Part shown: piece by piece, positions 22,260 to 35,735 of the stretch
How the letters are laid out: the number at the start of each line of letters is the position of its first letter
Position numbering within the stretch: the first letter of the stretch is position 1
Assembly (NCBI GenBank): GCA_025345505.1
Contig: JANVCC010010406.1
Location: forward strand, 13,613,242-13,677,241
DNA length: 64,000 nucleotides
From: Todiramphus chloris collaris
Taxonomy: Eukaryota > Chordata > Aves > Coraciiformes > Alcedinidae
Direction of reading: 5' to 3'
Made by a program: the position numbers and the translations under genes
Notes under the pieces: generated by a model
What the model was told of the DNA's origin: nothing
Databases searched by the model: none
Seen by the model: only the letters and a program-made list of their open reading frames with translations

Positions 22260-25200
22260 TGTGGCACTGTAAGGGATGGGAAGAGTGGGAATGAAGGTGG
22301 TTGCACCGGGGACCCTTGGGGGGCGGAGCTGCGGGGCTGCACAAGGGATGGCGGGTGAATGTTGAGGAGCTCTCCAGGAGCTGCAGGCTAGCTGGAGGGG
22401 AGCCCGGGGGCAATATGCGGGCTTTATAGAGGCTGTAGGGGGCTGTAAGGGGAGGCTGCATGGTACCCATCAGTGGGGTGTACCACAATCTGTACGGTAG
22501 GGTAGAGAAGCAGGTAAAAAGGAGGGACAGTACCTTGGGGATGGGAAGGATGGTGAAGGGGCTTGATGCCTGGTGGCGCTTTCCTCTGCACATCTTAAAA
22601 CTGCAGTGTGAAGTCAGGAGCTCTTCTCTATTATAAGGTGGTGATCCTGTCTGCAAACACCAGAGCACTAGAAATGGGATAAAATTTGTAAGGAAAATAC
22701 TCAGGCAGATCTGCTGTCTCCATCCACTTACCCAGAAAGGCCCAAGGATATCTATCCCTCATGCTGATGATGATCAGCCTCTTGCAGAAACAGTCAAAGC
22801 CCAGACTGTATCTGCCACAAAGACTACCCATTGCTCTGGAGGAGTCTCCTACACATGGAGGGCATGGCCCAGGTTTTACTTCCCGCTGCAGTAACGAGGA
22901 ATTGAGAATGTAAAAGAGGTGAAGAAAAGAAGCTGAAAAGCCAGGCTCAGACAGCAGCAAGTTTCCCTGTTATTCTAATGGGCATGAATATGTAGACCTT
23001 GTGGCAGGTCGCACTGTCAGCAAAGAAGTCTCCAAGCAGAGGAGCCCACCTGCAGGTAGGGGCACTGAAACAGTACAAGAGGCTCAGGCCCTTCATTGAA
23101 AGTGAGATTGAGACCTTCATTGTGATCAGCCCAGCACTTCGAAAAGAAGTTAATCACAGTTCTCCAAGTAAGGGAGCGGCACCACAGCTGTCCTGATTGC
23201 TTCTTCCAAGGAGAAGGGGAGCCTATATCTCCACTGCAGTGTGAGAGCCATTAGTTGGAGAGTTGAGGAGGGGAGACATGCCCTGGTGTGCCCAGATCAC
23301 TGGATTCCTCAAGGCCAGCCATGATCTTCTTAGTTAAATAAGCTCTTCTAAGCTAAAGCTCCTTTGCATTTCACTCATACTGCATCAAATTAACATGACT
23401 GTGAAGTTGTGGAGAAGACAACATTGTATGTTCTTTATGCACCCAGAAAATGTAGTTGGAGATGTTGAGGCTTCAAGTTTTCTTACTTTCCAGTCTTTTT
23501 GTTTCTGGGGGTATAGATGCTTAGGCAGTGTGTCACTTCTAAATAAAATTATTATATATAGCATATTTAAAACAAAAGTATTTGTAAACTATGCCTCACT
23601 TTAAAAAGCATATTAAAAGAATTGACAGCTGAAGAAGGGGTCTTTACCATGTGAGAGAAAAGAATTTACTTGTGAGCCCAATGTGCTAAAATACCCATTT
23701 TGTTTACTATTTCTTTATTTTATTCAGAATTTCCCTGCAATTATATTTTAATTGGAATTCATCCTTAAAAATTTCAAGGATTATCCCTGGACTGACATGG
23801 TAGCCACTGTAATGATAGTGGTAGACTCACATTGTAAATGAGTAATACAGATATAGCCAAGAAAAAAAGCTCATTAAAAAAGAAGAAACTGTCAAAATAC
23901 ATGTTGTAATTCAAATCTACCAAAGCAACTAAATAAACAATGAATTTGCTTTAAATGAATTGGTTTAAATACACACTGATGATGTTGTCAGAAGCCAAAT
24001 CTATTTTTTAAATCTATTTTCTTTATTATTATTATTGAGTCACCTATGGAAAGCCAATTATCTCAGTTAATCAACTGAGGAAAAAAGTGATGGATCCTAG
24101 CAATGTACCATTTGAGATAATCATGGTTTAAAGCACAAAGTAAAGGCTGTTTTTACACACAGGGTAAGAGTACTTGCTGTCACGGTTGAAGCCCACTGAG
24201 AAGCATCTTAAGCAGGGAGCAAAGCGGACAATGAAGAAAGACTTCGTATTACTGAAGTTAACATTAGGCACTGCAATTCACACCTAATGATCATCCTTAA
24301 TTTTTGATGTGCTAAAGAAGTATGCGGAGTTTATGCAAAATAAAACAAATAAGAATAGTAAGTATATTAAAAGTGAATGCATCTGAAGTTTTTTTAGTGG
24401 GTAAAATCACTGAATGTTCATACCTGTCATACACCATTGCATGTTCATACCCATCAGTATGAACCCATACTCATAAAGCACCTATCTTGATGGTGAAAAG
24501 GCTATGCCTTAGTCCTTTAGAAAACTACTCTTTATTACATTAAACTTGTTTTTCTCTATTGCAAATTTTCTCCCCTCTAGCTAAAAGCATGTTATCTAAT
24601 GGAGGTAGCGGATTCAGAAAAGGATACGTTCAAGTCCACTGTGCCAGAATCCACAACAGCACCTGTGAACATACTCTGTCACCCAGCCAAGGCCCGACGT
24701 TAAAAATTGTTGTTTGTCACTTCAGTCCCAGTTAAATATTCTTAGCCCAGTAAAACTTTTTGTGGCAACTGACAAAAAAAAACCCCACCCTTGCAAACTA
24801 GCCAACCATTTTGGTCCAATTCTTTAATTTTTCCTCAGATCTTCCATTTCATATCTATTCTATTTGCATAGTTACTGTGTAACTGAGAACAATATTTTCA
24901 GTACTTAAGGTGACATGACAAAAAAGTAATCATTGAATATCACCTTGAATAATACAGTGCGAAACCAGCATCTTGTACTGACACTAATATGTTAGAGAAT
25001 CATAGAATTGGGGTTTCCTGGTTTACCTGCAAAAGCTAATATGCTGCTCCCACCATCTCAGTTTAGACTGGTGAGAGGGAGCTTTGCAAGGGTGCTTTGT
25101 TTCCCATCATCCGTGGGCCAGCATCTCAAGACTGATAGCTCTTTCTGTTTTGCATGAAGGTACAGCAAGCGCACATGGAATCTGGCTATCAGAGATCTGG

Positions 25201-28200
25201 AGGAACTAATCAGATATTAGGGGCATGAGTTCTGTGGACAGGTCCTTTTTCTTCATCTTTCCAAAGTCACAGGTTGCTTTTACCCACTCTTCATGTGAGA
25301 CCAAGGAAGGCTGTCTGACACCATCAGGACACAGCAGGGCCACAGAGCTTTGCTTTCTGTGTAATTCTACTTCCCATTTCTGTATCTGGGTTTCTTAAAT
25401 AATACTTTTGTGTTGGGTTTTACTTGCTACACAGGAGACAAGGCAACTTATTTCCCCTCTTTGCAATACACTAACACTATGAAGAGCACATTCCTAAGAA
25501 TTCCAAAGCTCTTAACATCACCTAGAGATCCTTACAACAAATCAATTTCTCTTCTTGCAGCTCCTCACAACTTCACTGTGATGTGAGGAGATGTATAAAG
25601 ACCACTCCATTCATGTTTTTTAAATGTAAGCTAGCAGGTGGAGAGGAAGCTGTTCATGGAATAAATATTTTAAAATACATGCATTCTACTTAACTTCCTC
25701 AAAGAAGCAGAGTTTGATTCTCCAGTATTCTTATACAGACAAAACTAGTTTTGGTAAACACGACTCATTTAACTAAAATGTAGACCATTTATATATGGTA
25801 TGAACACATGCAGAACCCTTTCAGAAGAGTACAGCGACTTTGTATAACAGCATGTGGTAATGCCATGTAACTCTTTAAGGTCAGAAATTAAAATTATTAG
25901 TTGAAAACTAATTGCAGAGGAGTTCTCTGTTCCTACAATGCACCTGAAGAAGCTGTGACTGAGACAGATGAGTGGAATAAATTTTCAAGCTCTCCTAGAA
26001 ATTTAGTTAGGGAGAAGACTTAATAGCAGCAACGTAGTTTAGCTAACATAGTTAAATATCTGTAGTTAACTGACATTTTTCACTAGATAGTTCATACACA
26101 AGGTATGAATATCACATGTATCAACAAACAGGTGAAAAGAACAGGGGGGCCACACTTGCCTGGGAACCTCAGTCTTCATTCCTGAAAAGAAGATGAAGTC
26201 AAACTGAGTTTGATGTGGACCAAATTACAGTAAACCAAACATACCTCTCTTCTGTTCAGAGAATATAAGAGATTTCAGTATCAAGATCTGGCATGACACC
26301 TGTTCTGTTCCCTAGTATCTACTGGTGACTGGCATTGCTAGAAATAGCTTTATAGGTAGGATGCTAATCGAGGGTGAAGTTAGAAGCAAAGAAGGAAATT
26401 TCCCACAGTCTACCTAGAAACCTTAGAAGAAAATGCTGCTATAGAGTGGAACTACTGGTTTTTTGTCCTACAGTAAGATCATCTGATATTAATAATGATT
26501 TCTTTTGTAGGCCCCAACAATTTAAGATCAAATAGCTGATAAGTACAATGCTGAAACTCACTCTTCTTGTTTAGGAGACTAAGCATTTTATTAATCGCTT
26601 CTGTGGTATGCACATACTACTGCAATTTTTATCCTACTCTTGTTTCTGTACCTACTCACTTCAACACTGATTTTTAATGTGGAGTTGTACTTCACACCCT
26701 GTAATAGATACTTACATGTATGTAGTTAGCTTTCATTGCTATAATACCTTAGGATCTCCACTAAGGAAGTAATGTAGTTCAGAAAATACTGGTGGAAAGC
26801 ATATTAAAAAGTAGGTCCTTAATCAATCAGACGGTGAATGATTTGCAACACTTACATTCATGGCTGTCACTTCCATAAACTGATTTGAGATGATTGGACA
26901 CCTTTCTTGTGTTTAATTACAATAGGAGAGGAAGATCTGTGTACCATGCAGGTCACTACAGTTAGTGATGCTGTATCATCCAATCTGTTAGATTAAAAAA
27001 AGTAAAAGTTGTAAAATTAACTTTTTTTGTAGTTTAGGGGCAGGGGTAGGTTATCCTCCTCATAAATAAATATTCTTTCTCAGCATTCTCCAATCAATGA
27101 TAAAACACAAGTAAAAGGTGTACTGACTTCGTATTTTCTACCACATCTTTCAGAAAATCACCCAGACTCCCTTATTTTCATGTATGTGTCCACCATGGGA
27201 AGAGGTTCATCTTAAAAATAGCATGTAAACAATTTGATGGTATCCTTTTTTTTTTTAATTCAATTTTATATACAATTCATTCTGATAGAAGTCTAACTTT
27301 TTCCTAGGATCACGTACTTAACTGTCAGAATTTCTATCATGTCTTCTGCTCAGTTGAATATACTTCCTGAAAAAGTATTTCTTCACTTGGGGTCAGATAG
27401 ATTCCTATAGTCCTATAGCCCTGACCATATAGTTTTGTATTCTAAGCTGCAATATTGTACATTGCACAAAACCACGTAGGTGTTGCTTATTCCCTATTAT
27501 ACTAATTTGTTCATGTTAAAAGGACCCTAAACAGAAAAAAGTAAAAACAGATGCTCTGCTCTTGCTAGGGTTATGATGTGTCTGAGAAGTGATCAAAAAT
27601 CCACAAATGCACCTAAATTTATTAGTAAGCCACACCTTATTTAGTGTGACATGAGTAAATTTGGTGTATTTTTCATTTAACACTGTAGTATTCTGCACTA
27701 CAGAATTGCAGAAACATAGTTTTTGTAAAAACACTGAAGTTAGACAAGTGTCTTCTTTGATAATAATAATTTTAAAAGTACAAGAAAATTTTAGAAACCC
27801 ATTGTCTCAAAATTATGGGGTTCTTTTTCAGTCCCAAAGGGTTATAGCTTGACTGTCATTCAGCACATTTGCACTATAGCAAATATTTCACATTAGATAC
27901 CACTATTTTAGTTTCTGTTTTCAAATTTCTACACCTATGTTTAGGCTATAACACTGAGAGGCCATGGTAGAAAGTACTTTCATGACACTGCATGTTACAG
28001 AGAAACATTTCCAAGACGTAAAGAAGTAAATGAATTGATTTAGATTTCAACAGGAAAAAAAAAAAAAAAACCCAAATATTTTAAATTCATCAAGTTTTAC
28101 ATGTTTAGCTGGAATGCAGCCATGATTTTATGTGCCTTACAAGGTAGAGATGGTAGAAAAGAAGGAAAATACCAAAAGAAATGCAGTCAAGTTAGAAACC

Positions 28201-29276
28201 ATGGGTGAACTGAAGGGCTTTCCTCAAGCTAATGATTTATCAGGGCATACACATTTGTGTACTGGCACAAATCAAAACCTGACCTCTTAACTAGATGCTC
28301 ATTAACTTTCATTGCTGTGCCATGAATACATTCATAGGTGCTTCTCAACTCAGTTTTTAGTGGCTGGGAGAGGGAAAACTGCTTTATGCCTCTGCAGCCA
28401 GCCTCTCTCCTTTGTCAAGTATATTTGTGCTGTTGTGAGCCCCCTACTCCATGGAATATATTTGCCCAGTCAGGACTGCTCTACAGGCTCTGATATTATT
28501 GGGAAAGAAAAAAAGTCAGAAAAGGGCACCCTAACATGAGAACGAGACACTAGGTCTTATTTATGAGAACTTGACATTTTTTCACTTAGGTCTAATGGGA
28601 GCTTCTGAAAACCTATACCTTCAAAGACTACATCACCTTAGGGCTTAACAGAATTAAATTTTATTCTCCTTTCTTTTTCTCTGCTTTGTATGAGGTATTT
28701 CAGAAGTTGGCCTATATTACAGTTCAATGGTGATTTTTTTCTTTTTAATTACAGATTAAACTAATAAATTAGTAATATAAACTGCATTAAAAAAACACAC
28801 ACACACAAAAAGAACCCCACCAAACAAACAAACAAACAAGCAAATATAATCACAAAACCCAACCCAAACCAAAACAGCCAGCTCTGTCTTCAATTGCAAT
28901 ATTGTAATCACAGTTCCTAAGATAATTTCTGTTATGTGGCATAATAAGATCATTGGGTGATTCCTTCAGTTGCTCTAATTACTCAGCTCCAGAAGTTGTT
29001 ATAACATAGCTTCACTCTGAGATTAATCTGCTTCTTACTATGTACCCTTTACTGTATGGACAACAGAAGATGCTGATAGCACAGATAACACGTGTAAAAT
29101 CATGGACCTATTTTTGGTCGACATTCAACCATGACAAACTCCGGAGTCACCTTTTGTTGTAATAAAGTGGATATATGCAAGGATCTTTTTTTGTGATTCT
29201 CTGTTTCACTATAAACTCAGCAGTTGTCTGTGCTCTAAAGCCTCTAAAGCAAATCAACAGAGAGATTTATTAGTTA
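22260..29276. other. GLIS3 5' flank, nothing recognised
   Basis: About 7 kb of mostly AT-rich sequence upstream of the inferred promoter. The first 1 kb is still GC-enriched. There is no CR1, LTR, exon or RNA gene that I can support. A lone AATCATAGAATTGGGG near 25007 resembles a CR1 tail but is too short to call. Confidence 0.5.
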
Positions 29277-30100
29277 CAATCATAGAATCATAGGATGGTT
29301 TGGGGTGGAAGGGACCTTTAAAGATAATGAAGTCTAACCCCCCTGCCATGGGCATGGACATATTTCACTAGATCATGTTGTGAAACCTGACCTTGGACAT
29401 TTCCAATGCTAAAGCGTCCACAGCTTCTCTGGGCAACCTGGTCCAGTGTCTCATGACCCTTATCATAAAAAATGTCTCCAATGTACCCAATCTAAATCTA
29501 GCCTCTTTAAGTTTGTCACCATTGCCGCTTGTCCTGTTGCTACATGTCTTGGTAAAAAAACCTGTCTCTTTCCAGTTTTCTCATAAGGTTCCTTTGTATA
29601 TTGAAAGACCACAATAAGGTCTTCCCAGAGCCTTCTGTTCTCCATGTGGAACACCACAAGTTCTCTCAGCCTTTCCGCACAGGAGAGGTGTCCCAGCCAC
29701 CTGATCATTTTTGTGGCCCTCCTCTGGATCCACTTCAACAAATCCACATCCTTCTTGTGCTGAGGGCTCCAGAGCTGGATGCAGAACTCCTGGTGCAGTC
29801 TCACCAGAACAGAGTTGATGGGCAAAATCACCTCTCTCAGCCTTCTTGCCACACTTCGTTTGATGAAGCCCAGGATATGATTCACCTTGTGGACTGCAAG
29901 GGCTGATTGCTGCCTCATGTACAGCTTTTTATCCACCAGTACTCGTAAGTCTTTTCCTGCAGGGCTGCTCTCAACGCCTTCTTTCCCAGGCTGTACTGAT
30001 CCCAGGGGTTGCCCTGACCCAGATGCAGGACCTTGCACTTGGACTTGTTGAGCTTCATGAGATCCACGTGGGCCTCACACAGATGGCATGCCTTCTCTCA
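29277..30100 (-). mobile_element. CR1 LINE, 3' ~0.8 kb
   Basis: It begins with the antisense CR1 tail (ATCATAGAATCATAGGATGG) and 3' UTR, then runs through the C-terminal reverse-transcriptase region. The minus strand keeps about 190 open codons (29463-30038) with blocks HKVNHILGFIKRSVA, FCIQLWSPQHKKDVDLLKW and RELVVFHMENRRLWEDLI. Homology fades near 30100, after the CTTGTTGAGCTTCATGAG block. It is 5'-truncated, and the 3' UTR is joined to the frame with degeneration. Confidence 0.9.
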
Positions 30101-32044
30101 AGCAGATCAGCTACATGTCTCAGCTCCTTGACACTGTTTTACCTTACATCACAGAAGATCTGAATTTCATCCCAGTCTGAGGTCTGTGTTAGCTTTAGAA
30201 GGCCAAAATAAAAACAGTCACATTTAGAAGTAAGCACAGATGTCTGAGTGGCAAGCTATACTTTTTTCTGACTATTCTTGAGCAGGCCTGTGATATTTAT
30301 GTGCCTCACTTTCCCACAGGGAAATCTCATGGCTATGGCTCAATTTGTCTACCTAGACTGTAGGCTCTGTAGGTAGGAATACATCTTACTGCATTTAGAG
30401 TTTGACCAGGGCCACTTTGAGAGGTCCTGAAGCTCTTATCCCAGGACTCATGCATGGGAAACCAGAATTCACACAGTCTTTCCAAGCACGGGCTGCAGAG
30501 TCCCACCAGATCCAAAGCTGGGGTTTCATCAGCTCACAAATCAACAAGTTGCTAAATCAAACACTATGAGGCCCTAATTTGGCTTTGAGCTTGTATGTGT
30601 TCCTTTAGTATAAATTTTTAAAAGACTAGTGTAGGATATAAAAAGAAGCATTAACTGGGCATTTTTCCTAAAGATTATTTCAGTGGTTTAGAAATACTGT
30701 TCCTGAAACAGTGTTGTGGGAAAAGAAGCACCACATCTTCCTTCGCCCCTTGCACTCCAACACTGCAGACAGACACTTAAACACCCATTTGAGAAATAAC
30801 CCCCTTATTAAATATAATCACATTGCTCTTAAGTGAGGGCTAACATTTGTTAGAAGTTTTTGGTAAAATGCAATCTTAAATTCAATCAAAATGTTGAAAC
30901 TAGTTTTTCAAAGGTACTACTTCTAACGTGAAACACTTTATTTCACCACTCTTTCGTATTAGCAAGCAATAAAATGCTTTCACCGAAAATCACAGAAACG
31001 ATTTCACAGACATCTTTGAAACTGAAGATCAGCTTAAGGCAGGAGAAAATCAGAAATTCAAAACTGTGCAAGTTTTAGTTTAACTTAGACTTCATGGTCC
31101 ATCTTTAAAAAGCAGAATGTTCTGGAGTCCTAATTTTTTTTCTCCCTGGCTCAGAGAATTTAAGTCAAAACATGTTTGCTAATGTCTTGCTCTCACAGTT
31201 ACATGGAATCTGTTTATGAAGATTACATGACATATTTATTTGTCACTGTGCAAACAGGCATGAGTTATAAATAAATACTGTTTATAGATCAAGAGCCTTC
31301 AGCCTGCCTTCAGTGTTAGTGTGATGGTATTGTGTAACAGCATTGCAGTTGTCTCAGAAGTGGGTTTGCAGTGACCTCTGTAGGACAGAGCTGAGGCAGA
31401 GGCCATTTGTGCTCCAGACTCACTTCTGGAACATGCTGGACACAGCTACAGCTTCTCCAGTGTATTCACGATGAAAATCTTCTGCCTTCCCATACCAGGG
31501 CAAGAAATTGCAAAACTTCAGTCCTTGATGCCCTGAGTGCCTGACAACTCCGCTATGGCAGGCTGGTAGAGACCTCCCCACTGGTACCTGGAGCCTATAG
31601 ACATATAAGAACTAGTTGTGACTAAACTAAGGTTTCTGAAGAATAGTTTCTGTGAAACCACCCATTTTGCTAAGTTTCAGGGTTTACAGCATGCAGAGGT
31701 CCTATGGTAACCAGGCTCTGCTTCAGTTATCGCAGGAGATACAACCACCAACCACACAACATCCAATTCAGCCTGCCTATTGGGGTTAGTCCTTTAGTAA
31801 CTGCTAGAGGACAAAGACAACTGGTGCAGGACAAAGAATATTCTGATGTTTGGTCCCTTGAGTGTTTTTAACAGAGCAACAGTGTCTACCTGTTTCTTCA
31901 TGTAAAAGTCAATAGAGAGAAAGCAAAGGTGAAAGCATTGAGTTATGACTCCACAGACTTCCAACTCAGGTTCCAGTTTCTAAACCAAAGAGAGAAAACT
32001 AATTCCAGTGTGTCTTCATAGGCAAAATCTCTTTGACTACTTCA
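30101..32044. other. Intergenic sequence, nothing recognised
   Basis: About 1.9 kb of intergenic DNA with no recognisable repeat, RNA gene or exon. The block at about 31300-31600 is GC-richer but matches nothing I know. Confidence 0.5.
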
Positions 32045-32074
32045 GAATTTGTGGCCTTGTTGAACCTCATGAGG

Positions 32075-32181
32075 TTTTAAAAAGGATAGAAAGGAGGACC
32101 CGGGGAACTACTGACCTGTCAGCCTCACCTCTGTGCCTGGGAAGGTTATGGAACAGATCCTCCTAGAGGCTCTGTTAAGTC
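32075..32181 (+). repeat. Inverted repeat arm 1 inside CR1 (107 bp)
   Basis: Reverse complement of 32668-32774 with one mismatch in 107 by my alignment. It sits between two CR1 blocks that are normally nearly adjacent (CTTGTTGAACCTCATGAGG and TTCAGGTCCCTCTGCTGGA), so this arm is the inserted one. Confidence 0.93.
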
Positions 32182-32667
32182 TGTTAAGGGCTTACTTCTT
32201 GAGCTTGTTCAGGTCCCTCTGCTGGACATCCTATCCCTCAGGTGTGTCAATAGGACCACTCAGCTTGGTGTCATCTGCAAATTTGCTGATCTCATTGTCT
32301 GTGTCATTGGTAAACATACTAAACAGCACTGGTCTCAGTACAGACCCCTGAGGAACACTGCTTGCCACTGATCTCCATCTGGACATTGAGCTATTGACCA
32401 ATACTCTCTCAGTGTGACCATCCAAGCAATTCTTCATCCATTGCAAGGTTCATCCATCAAATTCATACCTCTCGACTTTAGAGAGAAGGATGTTGTGGGG
32501 GACCATGTCAAATGCCTTCCAGAAGTCCAGATAGATGACATCCACAGCCCTTCCCTTGTGCACTGATGTAGTCACTCCAGCATGGAAGGTCTCTAGGTTG
32601 GTCATGCAGGACTTGCCCTTGGTGAAGCCATGCTAACTGTCTCAAATCACAACCCTGTCCTCCATGT

Positions 32668-32774
32668 GACTTAACAGAGCCTCTAGGAGGATCTGTTCCA
32701 TAACCTTCCCAGGCACAGAGGTGAGGCTGACAGGTCAGTAGTTCCCCGGGTCCTCCCTTCTATCCTTTTTAAAA
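32668..32774 (-). repeat. Inverted repeat arm 2 inside CR1 (107 bp, source copy)
   Basis: Lies in its normal place and orientation within the CR1 palm region, coding for the block that contains PGNYRPVSL and MEQILLEAL. It is the likely template of the inverted copy 486 bp away. Confidence 0.93.
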
Positions 32775-33090
32775 ATGGGTGCAATGTTTCCCTTTTTCCA
32801 GTCACTGGGGACTTCACCTGACTGCCAGGACTTTTCAAATATCACAGAGAGTGGCGCCAAGCCTCTACATCAGCCAATTCCCTCCAGGCTCTGGGATGCA
32901 TCTTGTTGGGTCCCATAAACCTGGGTATGTTCAGGTTCCTCAGGTAGTCTCAAACCTGATCTTCTCTTACAGTGGGAGAGACTTTTCTCTCCCAGTTCCT
33001 GCCTTGCAGTCCATCCGCTTTGAGAGGTGTGGAAAGACAGGTTGCCCGTGAAGACTGAGGCAGAAAAGCTGTTGAGTACCCAGCCTTCAA

Positions 33091-35468
33091 AATATGGCAG
33101 TTCATACATTTATTATTCTGTGCACAGATTCCAAAAGATGGAATCCATGACTTTTCTAACATTTTTTTCCCTTGTAGTCATTCAAAAGCTTTTGTGCAAA
33201 CGTGTATCTTTATCCTTCTGGTGTTGCCAGAGTAGGGTGAGGTGCTCATTCATCATATTGTTTCTGTATGTTGTACATTCCCTTGCTAGTTAGGCCAGAG
33301 TATTTCAGCTCTGGATGTACCAATGCGTTCTTTCATGTTGTGATGCTACTGGCACAGTTGTCAGCATACTTGACTGTGACTTGGTAGTGGAATCTCCAGA
33401 GTCCTCCTCATTAAAATTCAGCACCTAACTGAAATATAAGACCACACTGATATTGCAGGCATTACAGCTCATGTATTGCTAAGCATAATACATCAGCGGG
33501 GCTCTTAAAAACGCTTCTCAGAAACACATTATTTGCCCTTGTATTGAACAACTCACATAGTCAGGTTTCCCTGGACAGCATTCCTGGTAGCTGTACCTTA
33601 CTACTGCTTTCCATTCCTAGCCCTCTCACATGCCTCTTTCTTTAAACAAAACATATAGAATGCCAGGGAAAATCATCTAGAACAACAAAAAGCCTCAACC
33701 ACATTTCCTGCAAGAGCCAGGTAAAGCTATCCATGACACTGTGACCATGCTAGGCAGACACAAAGTTACTGCACTTGACAATTTGGCCTACTCGCTTATC
33801 TTATAGTGATGCGTCCTTCCTTGTTAGTGTTCAGCATAATGTATTTTGGTTTAAAACGGCAAATAAAACTGTCAGAGTTTTACAGGCTTCATCAGCTGAT
33901 TTCTTTGTACTCTATTAATGCTGATAGTTTTGGTTTAACATTGGGCTCACACTGTAACTCTGGGGAGGACAAAAAGTCCAAGTAATTTTACTGTAGCCAG
34001 ATTGCACATAACAGAGTAGGCTTAGTACTGTGGCATTTGCAGTACCCTTGGTCTGTCAGCTACATAAATACTTCTCCATCCATCCTATAGCTTTATTAAC
34101 CAGTCCTCTTCAGCAAGAAGTGTTTAGCTGCCCAGATGTGAATCACGAACTTTCTGGTACACTCTTCTTACAACTATAACTGGGTTTGTTTTTTGTTTTA
34201 TTTTTCCTTTTCTTTTTTTTCTGTGGCTAGAGTATGACATTTCTTTTGACACTTAACTTGCACAGAGCTATAGCAAGCCAAGGGAATCTTAGCAGCATAA
34301 CAGGCAGGGAAATATACTTTTTCCCCAGTAGCTGCTGTCTACTTAACAATTAAGTGGCAGCCAGAAGGATGAATAGTTTTGCCTAGACTGAGATGAAAAA
34401 CTCATTCAGTCATCCCCTGCATCAAGTGATCTATCACTTGAAGTTATTTTAGTAGCATTTACTAGCAATCTGAAACACAGGAATTCTAGCAGAACAGCAG
34501 TAGCAACTTTAGGTGTCTACAAGCCTTTGAAATGCCACAAGCTGCCAGACTGTTGACTGACTCAGCTGTCATCCAAACTAAATGCAGTTCCTATTGACTT
34601 AGATGGCAGTTAAATAAAGGTGGTGCTGAGGTCATGCTATTGGTGTTCAGCTGATAAACCAAAAGAAGATAATCTTTTGATTATCTTCTCACCAAAACAC
34701 AGAGTTCTACACAAGTCCACCAGCAATCACATAGCCCATGTTAATATGTTAAGATATTTATGCTAAAATGCTGACAAGTTTTCTGTCTAGGAGCATAACA
34801 AGTATAAGATCATAGCAACTTTCAAATTACTAGTACTTTTCTCAAACACAACTTTCATACTATAGCTAGATAGCCCAGTCTGGAGGCTGAATTAATCCCA
34901 AACTATGAAAGAGACAAATCTGAGGTTCCACTTTTGATTACTTTCTGCTGAACACAGGCACTTCCCTGGTTTTTATTCTGGAATAATAAAAACAAAAACA
35001 AATTTAAATACATTAAAAAAATATTTTTAAGAAAACCGTGGAGAAGACTGTAGGGTGCTTGCTAATACAGACATCAGAAATCAGCTATGAGGACTCACAG
35101 ACAATAGAAAGAGCTGAAACTTGGCATATGTAACAAAAAAAACAAGCATACTGAGATGCTTTGCTGAATGTTTTTCTTGCCAGTGTCCTGAACCAATTTT
35201 ACTCTAGTTTAATTTTGTTAAAATTCATAGTATCTTGCCAGTGTGGAGTGGTATGCTACACTTACCAATTGCAGAACTCAGCACACAGCAAGAAGCATGT
35301 CTCTGCAGAGCAAGGACAGCAAAAGCAACAGGTGCTATTCAGCATGAGTTACTTTATCACAAGATGTCACTAGTGTCAAATATAAGAAAGTGTAAAAAAA
35401 ACTTCACAGGCTTACTATTCAGGAACTATATTTGCAAAGCTGATTTACAAAACATACATCTAGTCAAA
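33091..35468. other. Intergenic sequence with one perfect hairpin
   Basis: About 2.4 kb without a recognisable gene or transposon. At 34664-34689 an 11-bp perfect inverted repeat (AGAAGATAATC and GATTATCTTCT) surrounds a TTTT loop. Confidence 0.5.
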
Positions 35469-35735
35469 ATCATAGAATGGTTCCTTAAAGATCATCTAGT
35501 ACCAACCCCCCGCTGTGGGCAGGGACACCTCCCACAGATGAAGTTGCTCAAAGCCCCATCCAGCCTGCCCTGGAACACTTCCAAGGAGGGGACATACACA
35601 GCTTCTCTGGAAAACTCATTCCAGAGTCTCACCACCCTCACAGTGAAGAATTTCTTCCTAATAGCTAACCTAAATCTACCCTCTTTCAGTTTGAAAGCGA
35701 TACCCCTCATCCTATCACTACACTCCCTGATGAAG
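35469..35735 (-). mobile_element. CR1 LINE 3' end
   Basis: Antisense CR1 starting in the tail (AATCATAGAATGGTTCC), then the GGGCAGGGACACCTCCCAC 3' UTR block and the last approximately 60 codons of ORF2 (RFRLAIRKKFFTVRVVRLWN, LEVFQGRLDGAL). It is 5'-truncated near 35735. A short imperfect duplication of CCGTGATAAA follows at 35749-35770. Confidence 0.92.

Larger units (their letters stand above)
32045..33090 (-). mobile_element. CR1 LINE central fragment with an internal inverted insertion
   Basis: Antisense CR1 covering the reverse-transcriptase palm. The minus strand shows the [24 protein letters not shown] block, the [19 protein letters not shown] block and the catalytic FADDTK (near 32260). 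Upstream sequence reaches the CAGTCTTCACGGGCAA block near 33050. The 3' end is missing: the copy stops near 32045 in the LMRFNK region with no UTR or tail, which is unusual because CR1 normally loses its 5' end. Between 32075 and 32181 the element is interrupted by an inverted copy of its own 32668-32774. Several stops break the frame. Confidence 0.9.

Noticed and set aside
21757-22668. 303-codon minus-strand open frame across the CpG island
   Set aside because: It is Pro, Ala and Ser-rich low-complexity sequence running through three tandem arrays in GC-rich DNA, where stops are rare. It has no recognisable domain and a competing frame of similar length exists on the other strand.
25003-25025. 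Possible CR1 tail (AATCATAGAATTGGGG)
   Set aside because: Only about 15 bases match and nothing of the CR1 3' UTR follows.
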